A stretch of 22,825 nucleotides of DNA from Pseudoneurospora amorphoporcata. Its lineage: Eukaryota; Ascomycota; Sordariomycetes; Sordariales; Sordariaceae. Below are positions 1-10,123 of the stretch, in pieces. Within the stretch, counting starts at the first letter, position 1. The number at the start of each line of letters is the position of its first letter. The stretch covers positions 1 to 22,825 of the forward strand of contig MU859393.1 of NCBI GenBank assembly GCA_033297205.1. The letters run 5' to 3'. The notes below the pieces were generated by a model. That model had not been told where the DNA came from. It saw nothing but the letters and a program-made list of their open reading frames with translations, and searched no databases. Both the position numbers and the translations under genes were made by a program.

Positions 1-183
1 AACTGTGTGGAAAGGTCTGGAGGGCTAAATCTGGAAGGGAGGCTGTGTGCCCTGCCTGGTCTGTGCCATGGCCAGGTGCACGGGCCTCTCCAACATATGT
101 CAAGCCTACAGAAGTGGATTGGTACAGGCATTGCTCTCACATGCTCTGGGCGTTCGACACATAACACAGCCTCGAGTATTACC

Positions 184-251
184 GGGCATTAATTGGTAGC
201 GCACTAACTCCTTTTATTAACTCCTACCAGTCGATGGGTTCGAATCTGCCC
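184..251 (+). pseudogene. tRNA-like relic (degenerate)
   Basis: The stretch has a B-box-like T-loop (GGGTTCGAATC, 236-246). It has a D-loop-like block (AATTGGTAGCGCAC) about 40 nt upstream. The ends can pair as an acceptor stem, GGGCA at 184-188 with TGCCC at 247-251. A T-rich run (TCTTTTGC, from about 260) follows, as after a Pol III gene. The 5' half of the D-stem is missing, I cannot draw a proper anticodon stem, and the T-stem pairs poorly, so this is not a working tRNA. TAACTCC occurs twice in the anticodon region, which may reflect a small duplication or an intron remnant. A dead tRNA or a tRNA-derived repeat head fits best. Chance resemblance is possible. Confidence 0.3.
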
Positions 252-408
252 AAAAAGCTGTCTTTTGCTTTCTTTGTTTCTTGCTTGAAAGAAACTTATC
301 CGAGTCATGGCTGTTGAATGGTACAGGAGATCATATACACAACGGCGAAAACTGGCTGATTCAATACATATCTGCAAGTGGCTTAACTCAGGGAGTCTAC
401 CTTTTTCT

Positions 409-1571
409 TTACTCATCCCCCCTCTCCACCCCTTCCGTCTCCTTAATCCGATAAACATACTTCACCGCACTCGCCCTTCCATCCTTCAATCTTTCCAATC
501 CCTCTTGCACACCCGCCAATCCTCCGGGCATCACCTCTGTTCTCTGTGCCTTGAACCAACCCTCCTGCAACCCCCTCGCCATATATCTAAACCACACATA
601 CCCAAAGTCCTTCTCATCCTGGTGCACGCTGCCGACCAAAGTCATGCTCTGATCCACATACTCCGGCACGCCCATCTTGCCAAACAACACAAATGTCGCC
701 TTAGCCCTCACCTCCTTATCCCCCTTCTGCACCGGGTGGCTCAGCACCTGCGCCAGATGCTCGGGGGTTCCCTTCTCCGACACCGCATCAAAGGCATGCA
801 GCAACGGCCTGCCGTTCAGCGCCTTCTTGATGCCCTCGACGACCGCCTTTTCACCCTCACGGTAATCAATCAGCACATCGCCCTTGGCCTCGTCCAAAAG
901 CGGCGCAACCCGCTCGCTGCCCGCCCGCCCGGCGATGCAGATCAACGGGTGGATGTTACTCCTCTTCGCCAGCTGCAGAGCATAATACCCGACAGCGCTC
1001 GAAGCGCCATAAATAACAAGCGGGGTGTTCTCGCGCTCCTCATCGCTCACCGTCTTCGCCCAGGGCTCCGGCAGTCCCAGACGGGAAAACAGACCGACAG
1101 CAGCAGTCATGGCGGCCAGCGGAAGCGCCGCAGCCTCCTCAAAGGTGATTTCCTTGGGGATGTGAAATGTGGTGTGTTGCCACGCAACGGCGTACTCGGC
1201 CCAGCTGCCGTGAGGCGTCATCATCTCGTGGAAGGCGGCGACGCGGTCACCGGGCTTGAACTCCCATACGCGCGAGCCGACGGCTTCGACGATTCCCGCG
1301 ATGTCGTCGCCTTGGTTGCCTTGGTTGAAGGGGAACTTGTCAGGCATTAGGCCGGCTATCTTCCAGTCCTTTGGGTTGCACCCGGAGACGACGACGCGGA
1401 TGAGGACTTGGTCGTCGTTGGGGGTGGGGATGGGGGAGTCGATGATTTGGACTTTGGGTCCTGAGGGTGGAGAAGAAGAGTGTTAGTTGGTGATGTTTTG
1501 GGCAGGGGGTTTCTGATGGATGGATTGGGACTGGGGGAGAGCTTACCGTCTGCCACGATTGCTTCCTTCAT
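409..1571 (-). CDS. MDR-family oxidoreductase (zinc-independent, enoyl-reductase/ToxD-like)
   Basis: Two exons: 1571-1547 (25 nt, ATG at 1571-1569) and 1460-409. The 86-nt intron (1546-1461) has donor GTAAGC, branch CTAAC and acceptor CTCAG. The product has 358 residues, usual for the medium-chain dehydrogenase/reductase superfamily. The N-terminal GroES-like half carries GCNPKDWK (35-42), GNQGDDIAG (56-64) and FKPGDRV (76-82). The Rossmann half has VIYGASSAVGYYALQLAK (157-174), the glycine-containing nucleotide loop of NAD(P)H-binding members. No structural-zinc cysteine cluster is visible, which points to the quinone-oxidoreductase/trans-enoyl-reductase branch. Such proteins reduce activated C=C bonds with NADPH, probably in the cytosol. 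Relatives include partner enoyl reductases of polyketide synthases, but no such synthase lies nearby, so the substrate is unknown. A (GA)n tract lies about 285 nt upstream of the start. Confidence 0.88.
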
Positions 1572-1855
1572 CTTGACTGTGGTATTGTGTTCAAAGTTGT
1601 TGTCTGTTTATTAGTGGTTTGAGTAGTTCGAGCTTGGTACGTTGAACAGGTTGTCAGTGGTTAAGGAAGATGCTTTGTAGACGGATGATTATAATAGTTG
1701 AGAGAAGTCGGGTTGGTCAAGGAAGCCCAGCCATCAAGGTGGGCAGTCAATTTGATTTATAATATACCCCCGAAACCCAAGAAAAACACTAAACATGTGG
1801 AATTTCGATAGCGTCATCGAAGCCAAGGGAACACCTGATCTCCATAGCGGGACGC

Positions 1856-1891
<36 letters not shown>

Positions 1892-2878
1892 AAGAGAGAA
1901 AGGCAGAGGGGACGATTGGGCGGATTGTAACCCAATTCAACAATGGAGACTCGGCGATCGTCGATTACCAATTCATCTTGCGAGCTTGGGTTTGAGTGGA
2001 ACTCCGAACCCACGATCTGGCTGGATTTAAGGGATTTGACCCCCGGGATTCCACGTGTTGGAAGAAAAAAAAGGTCTCCGAAAAGGATTCCATATATTGG
2101 TGTCGGGACCATTCCATGCGCCGGAACCGATCTCCGGGTTGCCCGCCCATCCTGACCTCCCGGGATCCCAAAGATCTTTTCAGATGCTGTTATTGTTTGA
2201 TGGGCTTGGCATCAAAGGGACTACTTACCTAAAAAGGTCCTTTGCCCCACCCCGAATTGGGAAGTTTATCCCATAACAAAGAACATGACATAGGTAATCT
2301 AGCTCGTGCACTCTTTCCAAGACTCGGACAACCAACTTTCCCGTTGAAGGGAAACCTACCTCAAATACGGTGCTTACCCCATGGGGAGCTGCCGAAAGAA
2401 TACGACGGTGCAACGCCGAGATTGCATCAGACGCTACTGTCGGTATCCTCTTCCGTCTGATACATCTCTGGTTTCATTAGACGGCATCAGAAGGGTTATC
2501 GCCTGGCTTTGCCTAGTTGAATTGTGTTAGCCCAGGTTCAACACTTAGTCCTTGGGACATGGAAGATGAAACCGTTTGGTAGGTCTCCGATAGGTGGAAA
2601 GACTAACTCAAGCAGTCCATAATCGTATTTCCATTGCAGCGGCTACATAGCTGAACGACTTCAAAAGCAATGAAGCAATGCGCATTGAGGTGTGAATATC
2701 ACAAGTGCAAGACAGAAAGAAGGGCAACGCCAAATCCGAGTTCAGCTCCAAAATATTCACATGCATATAGGCAAAGTCCTAATTACCTATGTATGTACTG
2801 TGTTATCACCAAACCATCCATCCTATCCTCTTCACACCCCCCAAGCCCCTCAACTTTTCAAGCACCGCCCGACTCTGC
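1572..2878. other. Intergenic region between the oxidoreductase and the secreted-protein gene
   Basis: No convincing gene is seen. The stretch holds the promoter of the minus-strand oxidoreductase (right of 1571) and the 3' flank of the minus-strand secreted protein (left of 2879). It includes a GA microsatellite, an E-box-like CACGTG near 2052, and an 8-bp inverted pair (ATCAGACG at 2426-2433, CGTCTGAT at 2454-2461). Reading frames here are short, overlap on both strands, and show no protein-family features. Confidence 0.6.
1853..1903. repeat. (GA)n microsatellite
   Basis: About 50 bases of almost pure GA dinucleotide, broken by a few GAAAGA units, upstream of the oxidoreductase start. It creates spurious Arg-Glu and Ser-Leu reading frames on the two strands. 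It is probably length-variable between strains. A promoter role (GAGA-like or purine-tract) is possible but is inference only. Confidence 0.9.
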
Positions 2879-4043
2879 TTACTGAGAAACATCAGTCCCA
2901 GCGAACCCCAGCAACTCATTCCACTTCTGCGCCGTAGCAGCGTCCCTCGTGCCTAGCGCCTGGATCTGGGCCTTGGCATCCAAGCACGCCGTCTTGGCCG
3001 CCGCGTTGGCCTGGCAGACGTTGGTCAGCTGGTCGCAGATGCGGTTGGTGATGATGTTGGGGTTGAGCGCCTCCTGCTGGCCCTTGGCCACGAGCGCGTC
3101 CTTGGCCTGGAAGGTGAACTCGGTGGCCTTGCGGTTGGCCCGGCCGCCGACGAAGCTCATGGTGGGCACGCAGAGACCGAAATCGGCGCCGGCCAGGGTG
3201 GACTTTTGGACGCCGTTGTTGCCGTTGTTGCCGGTGTTGGCGTTGCCGTTGCCGTTGCCGTTGTTGTTATTACCGTTGCCGATGTCAGCAGCCGCGGAGG
3301 TAGCGGCGGGCTGGACGATGGTGGTCAGAGTCCTGACCTTACCGCACCTGACCTTGGAGGCGGCGCTGGTGGCAGCAGGAGCAGCGGAGATGACAGCGGA
3401 GGTAACAGCACCAGTGTTGCCGTTGTTGTTACTATTGTTGTTGTTGTTTCCGTTGTTGTTACCAGCAGCGGGAGTGGTGCTGGAGCCGCTGGCGCTCTGA
3501 GCAGTAAAGTTGGTGAAGCCATTGGCAGCCATGATATCCGCAACACTCAATCCATCGGCAGCGAACGGAGTGGTGAGAGACTTGGCCGAGGCGGCATTCG
3601 CAACATCAGCGCCAGCCACATCCGGGTCAACAAGGGGAACGATGCCCCTGAGCTCCTTAGTGGCGGGCAGAGCCGGGTCGGAACAGACGGAAGGAATAGA
3701 GACAACAAAGGGGTTGAAGTTCTTTTCAGCAGCAACCAGCTTCTTGGCGGCGTCAATGACGGCCTTGTCATTGCCGAGTTCGGAAACAATTCTGTCGGCA
3801 AGGGTGAGCTAGATAGAGTGTTAATGAGGAACGATATTTGCAAGCTTTAGATGTACTGACCTTGTCACAGGCGTTGGCACCGGCGAGCAGGACACCGGGA
3901 GTGGAACCGGCAAGGGTGGGAGCAACGCCTGGGCTGCCGAAGTTGCTGAGAGAGGAGATTATCTGGGCAACAGACTGCTCCTGGCCGAAGCGAGCTTCAG
4001 CAGTAGCCAGAACGAGAGCGGTAAGGGCGAGTTTGGAGTACAT
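2879..4043 (-). CDS. Secreted Asn/Gly-rich protein of unknown function
   Basis: Two exons: 4043-3861 and 3808-2879. The 52-nt intron (3860-3809) has donor GTCAGT, a TTAAC branch and acceptor CTAG. The product has 370 residues. It starts with a clear signal peptide (hydrophobic core LALTALVLA, likely cleavage after Ala-Glu-Ala near residue 17). The middle is Ala/Ser/Thr-rich with two Asn/Gly tracts (about 177-192 and 238-260). The C-terminal part (about 265-370) looks like a folded domain with four Cys (274, 319, 326, 336) and motifs LNPNIITNRICDQLTNVC (309-326) and EFTFQAKDALVAKGQQ. No hydrophobic GPI tail is visible, so it is probably secreted or loosely wall-associated. I cannot name a family; similar fungal proteins tend to be called hypothetical or low-complexity surface proteins. 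The Asn/Gly tracts are encoded by GTT/GCC-type trinucleotides (complement strand) and may vary in length. Confidence 0.85.
3211..3276. repeat. Coding trinucleotide tract (C-proximal Asn/Gly run)
   Basis: Interrupted GTT/GCC/GTG triplets on the plus strand, encoding about 22 residues that are mostly Asn and Gly (around residues 238-260) of the secreted protein. It is the more C-terminal of its two low-complexity linkers. Triplet structure means slippage would change length without shifting the frame. Confidence 0.75.
3417..3467. repeat. Coding trinucleotide tract (N-proximal Asn run)
   Basis: A GTT-rich run on the plus strand encoding the Asn-dominated linker (about residues 176-192) of the secreted protein. 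It is the second length-variable candidate in the same gene. Confidence 0.75.
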
Positions 4044-5744
4044 GATGATCGAGCCTTTTCTGATCCGACGGGTGATAAAGCCGGTAGTTTAAGAGGATGC
4101 AAGTATGCTGGATATGGAAGAATCGAAGACCGGCCGAGCGGTTTGGAAATAAGTCAAGTGGAAGAGTAGTAATACTGCTGAAAAGAGTGAGAAGAAGGAA
4201 ATAGTTGCCAGGACTTTAGAGATCGAAGACCCGAAAGAAGAGAGTGAAGCTGAATGATGATGAGAAAAGCGAAAGTGGTGATGTTTACGGGAGGACAGTC
4301 AAGTTATATAAAAACAAACACGACCTCCAGGCGAGCTGGATCCAGGGTCAAAGTTCATATAATGGGTTGTTGCCCTTGAAGGTGATCATACAGGCACACA
4401 ACAGACCACGTACTGGGGAAAAGGGGGGCATTGTTTTTGTTGTCCTATATCAGACAAGGCATTGCTGTCGCTGTGTCAAGTAGTTGTGGTTAGGCAAGGG
4501 GAATCCCCTGCCCAGACTCCATGGGCGGTAAAACAGAACACCATCTCATCAGCCTGGTGAACTCTGGACACACGCTCGGCGACATTGCTTACTGCTCACA
4601 GCTCACTGCTTTACCATTTTGAAAGGTAGCATTCGGGAAGTTTCAAGGAGAAGCCTTTTTCTGGAAAAGCTAGCCTTGGAGTCTACCGAGGCTTGAGAGT
4701 GAGCCGTTGTAAGAGTTGGCGCCCGGGATTAGATTTGGGTATCTTCCCGATAACAGGAGTATGGTTCATCAGAGCGAGGTCGTGGTCGATGACAGTTCTG
4801 GACCTTGATTTTGGTGTTTCTTTCTGTTAGCGCAGAGAGACCCCGTTGCATCAATTTGTCAATGTGCAGGCATTTCGAACAAGCTTAAAATTCCGGCGCC
4901 CGTATTGAGTGGATGATATGAGGTCGTACGGATGGTGACCTCGATGGATGAAGATGGAGACGGGATACAGATGAAGTTAGGCGAGGTTGGATTTTCGTTC
5001 GGATGTTTCTCGCTTCGGCGTCAGGGCATGCCCACTGCAGTTAGGGGAAGCAAGCGCTATGACGGCGTTTAAAGACCCCCGCAGGCCCTGGGCTGTCAGC
5101 CACTGTTAGCTGCCTCACTAACCCGCTCTCGATGACATCAAACCACCAGGGCCGAGGTTGTGAGACGCTCCCGAGACGTCGGCACTTTTTTCTCCCGAAC
5201 TCCTCCCCCATCTCCCGCTGCACAAGCTCGTCAAGTTCAGTTCAACGGACAGTCGCCGAAATATGTCACGATACCCTCAGAAAACCTCATTCCCAATTTG
5301 GTCATGGATTATCGATTGATTCCCCCACTTCCACCGAGGCCCAGATGCGCCGAGATGCGCTGCAATACACCGTGACGACAAGTTCTTCTCACAATGACAT
5401 AACATTGAGCAGCGAGGACAGGCAAAATTTCTAACATCAGTATATACCAATACTTGCTCGTTCATCCTCGTTTTCTAAAGACCAACGGTTTCAAGCCCCT
5501 AAAAATGGACGAGATATATGGTCCCAGGGAACGGATTTGACGACGACGATGACGACGACAACAGGTCCATGATATTGTCCCATGCATCACACCACCAAGC
5601 CGCACCATGGAGGTAATCCTCTTCACTTCCTCTTCCAGTCATCTCGCCACGATAACAATCCATACCGGACATGGCTCGTCCACTCCGGCCTAGAAGCGGA
5701 CAAGATCGACGCTACTTCCTTGGGGATTGTTAGCTGGCTGTCCT
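4044..5744. other. Intergenic region between the secreted-protein gene and the 2EXR-like gene
   Basis: About 1.7 kb with no gene I can support. The left part is the upstream region of the minus-strand secreted-protein gene and includes a TATA-like motif near 4304. The right part is the 3' flank of the 2EXR-like gene. Short frames around 5130-5430 lie on both strands with no domain, splice pattern or composition that argues for coding. Confidence 0.55.
4304..4310 (-). promoter_or_regulatory. TATA-like element upstream of the secreted-protein gene
   Basis: TATATAA reads on the minus strand about 265 nt upstream of the secreted-protein ATG, within an AT run flanked by GC-richer DNA. The distance is long for a TATA box unless the 5' leader is over 200 nt. 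The motif is nearly symmetric and could also be read on the plus strand, where no gene follows. Confidence 0.3.
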
Positions 5745-6746
5745 TCATATCAACTTTGTGGGAGACGGGGCACGGAGGACGGGGAAGGGGACATGAACCA
5801 AGTTGTCTCTGATAGCCCGCAACGCCCTCATAGGGCCTCTCCGCTCACTTTCCACCTCAGGGCCGTCCAGACTGAAGTATGTTCGGCTGTACGAGTGAAA
5901 GGCCCGGTGCTTTGTTGGTCCAGCGGCCGACATTTCAGTCCCTTTCCCATCTTCACCCATCACTTGATTGTGTTTGTCTTCACCACCCTTTTTATCCTCC
6001 GCCGCACCCACTATGTCCAAGAAGTCCGGATCAACAATAAGCCAAAACTCCTTCAGCCTCTCAAACCTCATCATCACGTTAGCCACACAACGTGCGCAAA
6101 AGGGCGGGGCAGAATCGGGATACTTGATCTCCAAATTCCTCCTCAGTTCCTCGTCGCCGTCAGGTCCGTCTGGCCCCGGACCCCCCGCAACCCCGACACG
6201 AGTCCAGTGCATACACTCATGCCGCCACATAGCCTGCAATTCCTCAAGGCTCAGTCCAACCCCCTCGTCGTCATCAGGATTCCCCTACACGTTCCATCTC
6301 GGTCGGAAATACCTGACCGCGAACTGGCGGGCGCCCGCAAACACAATGTGTTCGAAATCAGCCCAATCCACCGCCGTCATGGTCTCCTTTGGTCCGGCGT
6401 CTGCTCCTCCGAAGCAGACGAGATCGGTGGTCAGATCGAGGGTCAACTTGGTCATTGGCGTAGGCGGGCTACCATATCTGGGCATGGGCACAAGTGTCTT
6501 GTGCTTGATGGCCCGAATGTGTCGGATCACGGCGCAGCGGGCGTCATGGCAGGCGAGTGAAAGATTTCGCAGGTTCAGGTCCGCGGATTGGTGTCGGTCT
6601 GGGACGAGATGCATGTCCCAGTCGAGCCAGTCGGTGTCTGGGAGCTTCTGCAAAAAGTGAAGGCATGGCGAGAGGGCGGCTGCATGGTCCCAGACCAGGT
6701 CTTGAAGTTCGGCAGGGAGACGGGCGAAGTAGGTAAATATCATCAT
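5745..6746 (-). pseudogene. 2EXR-domain-like protein with an in-frame amber codon
   Basis: The frame starts at ATG 6746-6744 (Met-Met-Ile-Phe) and would run to TGA at 5747-5745, but TAG at 6287-6285 breaks it after 153 codons. The N-terminus has IFTYFARLPAELQDLVWDHA (3-22) and NLSLACHDARCAVIRHI (61-77). These match the fungal 2EXR pattern, a short F-box-like N-terminal motif followed by a 'cre/ha-a' segment; the family's function is unclear. Beyond the stop the same frame continues with protein-like sequence (LSLEELQAMWRHECMHW, then MMRFERLKEFWLIVDPDFLD), which resembles the downstream half of such proteins. Three readings are possible: a nonsense-disrupted gene, a truncated 153-residue protein, or removal of a 57-nt in-frame intron (6290-6234, donor GTGTAG, acceptor TTGCAG). 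That donor is poor against the clean donors elsewhere in the window. Confidence 0.6.
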
Positions 6747-7614
6747 GTCGCGGTGGCTGAGTAATGAATCCCCGGAGAACAGGCAATGAAGGGTAAGTTG
6801 ATCAATACACCCGGTCAGCAAATGGTTGGACCAGTTCGAACTTGCCTATTTAAGTCTGAAAGGTTTATCTTCCAAGTGAGATCCGCCAGTACGTCGCCAA
6901 GGTGGCCACCTTCAAGCTGTCACATGGCCCATCATTCAATGGAGCTCTTGGAAATTGCCCAATCATCCAACAAAAACCAATCGTCCCAAGACAAAGCCTC
7001 GAGGTCCCCTTTGACGGTCGGACATAATCATTATGATGCAACAGCTAGTGCTCACTCGGGGTTAGAGTTTAAGGAGCCCCTGAAGCTAAAGATAGAAAAG
7101 TGTCGTCTCATCCTTTGCACATCAAACAGAGGATATTCGAGTTACGAAGTAGCTCGGTTGCGACGTTACCTATCAAATAGTGAAAGGGAAACTGCGTGAG
7201 TAGTTACGAAGATCGCTAACTCCGTGATTTTTTCATAGCCAAATTATAAAACACTCTCTTGTTAGTTGTATTCCGTTTCTCGTAGTTGAGTGTTTGCTTC
7301 CGTCCTGACACAGTTTTGTTTACAAGTGTTTTTCTTAAAAGAAAACTGAAAGAATACCTACTATTCATACTAGGTTTCGATAGGGACGTGCTTTTCAGGG
7401 GTGAGGAGGCAATGAATGGATTGAAAGGGGTTGAACTAGTAGGTGAATTCGTCGTCTTTGAATTCGTAATCATCTTAGAATAAATTAACACATTCAGCGG
7501 AAGTAAATTTAGAGATGACGAATTTACCTATAGTTTCAACCTCTTTCAGTCTATCCATTATCTTCTTATCCACGTGAAGTACTTCCTCATTAAGGCCTAC
7601 TACAAATAGTGAGT

Positions 7615-7644
7615 AATTTTTTTATTTTTTATTTTTTATTTTTT
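7615..7644. repeat. (ATTTTTT)n tandem run
   Basis: About four near-perfect 7-nt units of A plus six or more T, within an AT-rich block. Simple-sequence slippage product; no function is suggested. Confidence 0.8.
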
Positions 7645-8905
7645 CTCTTTAAACGGAACCGTTCCTAATATCCTTCGATTTCCAACTAACCCTCCTTCAG
7701 GTTACGAGCTCGCGTTACCACCCTATGCCTACCTGACCCGGTTCCCTCTTACAACGCAAACGCTGCTCCCGCCGAAAGAAACTATCAAGCGAGTTTGTTG
7801 ATGATCTCAGTTCTCGAGGAAGTATGGTATGTAGGTACCATACGTAGTACCTGTTCTAACATGCACCCCTCAATACTAGACGTCAACGACATATGCTGTA
7901 CTCCGCCAGTATGTAAGATTTATTGGAAGAATGTTTCCTAGAGGGAAGTGCCGGTGTGGTACAGCATTTAAGAGGAAGCATCATAAGATGCAACTTGGAA
8001 CAACCCATGCACGAGGCTCTAGGAGACCTATAGCGGCCGGAGAGAATACATTTGGTCAAAATGTTGATGATATGTACAGCTCAAGCGGGATACGTTTATG
8101 GCCCCGTTAATTATATGATGATTCGCGAGAGTAACATGGCCATGCCGATACTACCCTTGGAAGCTTACTCGGGTATGCTTTATACATTGCGTTTGGCTCA
8201 AGGAGTGCTGCTACCTACCTATATCCGGAGATAAGAAGCTTACCTCCATTCACAGACACTGCGAGCGTGCGGCCCAATTCAAAATTCCGTTCATGGTGAC
8301 TCTGGTGTCTGTCTGGTGAAACATCGGGTGTGAACTTACCGGGTTAGGTACCTTGGCCTTTACACTACCGGTATGTGCAATGTGTTCAAGTTTCTTGTGC
8401 TCACTGTTCTCACTGTAAGCCTGGTCCCCTCTTCCCGCTCCGCCAAAAACGGAAGGTGATAGGATACCGACAAGGCACTTCTTGGCAACGGGCCAATCAG
8501 CAACATGAACCAATTTTCTGGGGAGTGGGAGCGAAGAAAGCTTGTGTTGGCTCGGCGAACGGCTTTGTGCATCCGACGACGGTTCCCAACGCCACCGTTC
8601 AATACATACTGTAGGCTAACTTCCCCAGCCTGCTAATGCTTCCCCTCTGCTTCTTCGACCGACGACGGTTAGTTGTGTCGGGACTTTGTTCCGTTATCGG
8701 CATCGTGCCGCTGTCCGCCCTACATATGAGGGTGTTGGGTGTCCCATGAGACTGGTGGTGTTTAGCTTTCTGATAAATGTGGAAATTGTGAAGGGTCTGG
8801 GGATGCCGCTCTCCCGCTGAAGGGCGTGCATGGTTGGATTCATTGTCGAGAAATATACCTTATCCCCGGATCGACATGTTCCCGGTAGCGTATGTGCTCT
8901 TCCGA

Positions 8906-9117
8906 ATCCCTTTAGCGGTGAAATCGTATCATTTTTTGCTCTGACATTCTCTACTTCAAGTACTTGGTAACCACCCAAAAATTCGCCAAGAACCCGCAAA
9001 ACCTGGTAAGGCTCAGGTATTTGCGTGCCAAGATGTATAAGTGGATGAAATTTATCCAATCGGTTAGCCATACGGATTTTCTTGGCAAAAATGATACGAT
9101 TTCACCGCTAAAGGGAT
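8906..9117. repeat. 31-bp perfect inverted repeat pair (212-bp unit)
   Basis: The 31 bases at 8906-8936 (starting ATCCCTTTAGCGGTG) recur as an exact reverse complement at 9087-9117, with 150 bp between. The match stops sharply on both outer sides. No target-site duplication is apparent. The size and arm length fit a small non-autonomous inverted-repeat element, or an inverted duplication within a decayed element. Transcripts would form a long hairpin. Confidence 0.75.
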
Positions 9118-10057
9118 AGCCATGGTAGACTGGTTTTGTGCACGCTTTTATGCACAACCACCATCGAACCTCGCAACGTCCGATCTATTTCCCTGCCGCT
9201 TTTTGGGTTGGCACCTTTCCTTTCCGGGAAGTGCGAGGTCGCATTCCACGCGTGTTGAGAGTCTATAAAGTCCAAAAGTGACGCTACGGACAGTGTGGAC
9301 TGCCCGCTCTCACCCAGCCGCTACGCTGGAACCTGGAGAACAAGCGTTGTTGCGTTCGTGATGGCGACCGAGTAACGAATGGACTCTTTTGGCCCCACGG
9401 AATCACAGTCCCTATAAGGGCTCCATTCGCACTCACTCCTCTCTTGTACGTTGTGCAAAATGAGATTTTAGCGGCTGGTAAGGAAATGTTTACCCATACT
9501 TTATCTCACCTAGGTACATGTAGACTTCCTTTCCTTGCTTCTCCTCTAAAAAGTGCTTGTTCCCCTTGCCGAGTTGCCGACTGTGTGTTCCCTTTCCTCT
9601 TCTGCTTGTGACTGGGCCTTTTTTTTTTTTTTTGCGCTTGCTGTGTTTTTACCTCGTTCCCTACACTACAAGTCGTAGTCCTATACCTTTACGAGTGCCA
9701 GAGCGTCTCGTTGCCATCACTGAGAATCTTGACGACGGCATTTTATAACGAGGAATACCCTTCGCCAGAATATTGAACCATCAAGGTATGTGTGGAGTTG
9801 TTTTATATCCCGTCCAAGTCCCCTGAAACCAGAACATGGCAGGTCCCACTGATTTTCATCGAAAAACGTGGGAGAAATCCCGGGGGAAATAAGGTTGGTT
9901 TGGCCTCCACTCACTCCGCGATCCACCATCTTCCCTGGCTGGTATTATCACGATCGTGGTTTAAGTCGACGGGGTTATTCTAAACCATTGAAGAATCATG
10001 ATCCTACTCCTTTCCAGCACAGAACAGATGTCATGATTTACAACTTCACCAGTAACA

Positions 10058-10123
10058 ATGGCTGACGTTCGTCTCAAGGAACGGCCCGCGCTGCGCTTAC
10101 TGAGCACCTCACATCCGATATGA
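10058..10123 (+). promoter_or_regulatory. Upstream ORF overlapping the transporter start (ATGA)
   Basis: A 21-codon ORF starts at ATG 10058 in a strong context (AACAATGGC). It ends with TGA at 10121-10123, overlapping the transporter ATG (10120-10122) by two bases. A two-codon ATG-TCA-TGA lies slightly upstream. If the mRNA starts upstream of 10058, scanning ribosomes would meet these first, so expression would depend on leaky scanning or reinitiation. If transcription starts between 10061 and 10120, the uORF is irrelevant. Confidence 0.35.

Larger units (their letters stand above)
6747..10057. other. Long gene-poor, AT-leaning region
   Basis: More than 3 kb without a convincing gene. Visible content: an AT-rich block (about 7200-7680) with an ATTTTTT tandem run; an 8-bp hairpin around a GGTACC-like core (7822-7843); a 31-bp inverted repeat (8906-8936 with 9087-9117); a poly-T run near 9619-9633; and pyrimidine-rich DNA just before the transporter gene. 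Short frames (for example 6786-7199 plus, 8694-9071 minus) show no domain, no signal or membrane segments and no splice logic. Old, decayed transposon sequence is a reasonable guess, but no transposase or reverse-transcriptase motif is legible. Confidence 0.55.

Noticed and set aside
307..1350. 347-codon plus-strand frame opposite the oxidoreductase
   Set aside because: Antisense shadow of a clear MDR gene, with Leu/His/Arg-rich composition and no family features.
2949..3850. Long plus-strand frames with Leu- or Val/Gly-rich runs opposite the secreted protein
   Set aside because: They arise from reading the Asn/Gly triplet tracts in other frames; the minus-strand gene has a signal peptide and a proper intron.
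6786..7199. 137-codon plus-strand frame starting just upstream of the 2EXR-like gene
   Set aside because: No domain, signal peptide or membrane segment, and it overlaps the probable promoter of the minus-strand gene. Kept only as a small chance of a real short gene.
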